From Microbacteriaceae bacterium (GTDB lineage Bacteria > Actinomycetota > Actinomycetes > Actinomycetales > Microbacteriaceae): 20,763 bases of DNA. The DNA lies in NCBI GenBank assembly GCA_012719255.1, contig JAAYAS010000134.1:1-20763 (forward strand), in the 5' to 3' direction. The notes under the pieces are model-generated. The model saw only the letters and a list, made by a program, of their open reading frames with translations. It did no database searches and was not told the DNA's origin. The position numbers were made by a program, and so were the translations under genes. Below, piece after piece: positions 20,723-20,763 of this stretch (positions within the stretch are counted from its first letter, which is position 1; every line of letters starts with the position of its first letter).

Positions 20723-20763
20723 ATGCGACCGACCGGCACCCGCAGCGCGCTCGCCGTCGCGGC
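20723..20763 (+). CDS. Possible start of a further gene, cut by window end
   Basis: An ATG at 20723 opens a frame reading MRPTGTRSALAVA up to the edge, which looks like the start of a signal peptide. There is no clear ribosome site or -10 box, so this is tentative. Confidence 0.25.
   Translation, partial: MRPTGTRSALAVA

Noticed and set aside
1..20763. CRISPR array, prophage or insertion sequence
   Set aside because: No regularly spaced repeats, transposase, integrase or terminal inverted repeats were found; composition is even apart from short AT-rich patches.

Overview
The window is GC-rich DNA (roughly 70-75% GC by eye) with strongly G/C-ending codons. It carries an RbpA gene, leaderless-type promoters, a Lys/Ala-rich H1-like protein and an LPxTG surface protein. 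Together these point to an Actinomycetota chromosome, most likely Microbacteriaceae or a close relative; the family assignment is inference. I see no rRNA, tRNA, CRISPR array, transposase or phage gene.

Layout. (1) 1-4.8 kb, housekeeping: the 3' part of apolipoprotein N-acyltransferase (lnt) converges on rbpA, which has an exact SigR/SigH-type promoter (GGAAT-N18-GTT). A glycerophosphodiester phosphodiesterase and an SDR oxidoreductase are divergent from a 48-bp gap. A START/AHSA1-like protein and a 59-aa two-helix membrane protein follow. (2) 4.9-11.1 kb, a probable catabolic locus: a four-gene family-3 ABC importer (ATPase, two permeases, lipoprotein receptor), a TetR regulator, and a divergent class A flavin monooxygenase closely resembling 3-hydroxybenzoate 4-monooxygenase. 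A pseudo-palindrome over the importer start site is a plausible TetR operator. (3) 11.1-15.7 kb: a YtrA-type GntR regulator coupled to a 7-TM membrane protein; then a divergent, translationally coupled pair of class III PLP enzyme and APH-fold kinase, reminiscent of the hydroxylysine or ethanolamine kinase / phospholyase pairs; then a GNAT acetyltransferase. (4) 15.8-16.36 kb: a gene-free, structured stretch with AT-rich sites. (5) 16.4-18.1 kb: a DUF4031-HD phosphohydrolase fusion, the histone H1-like protein and a small HTH protein divergent from it. (6) 18.3-20.65 kb: a secreted beta-helix/Cna-B-like LPxTG surface protein whose reading frame is broken twice by compensating one-base changes in C tracts. 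A possible next gene begins at the window edge.

Nearly every transcription unit ends in a strong GC-rich hairpin, several of them shared between convergent genes. At least four genes appear to be transcribed leaderless from a TAGACT or TACGCT -10 box placed 6-7 nt before the start codon. All functions are read from sequence motifs and remembered family features; no database search was run.
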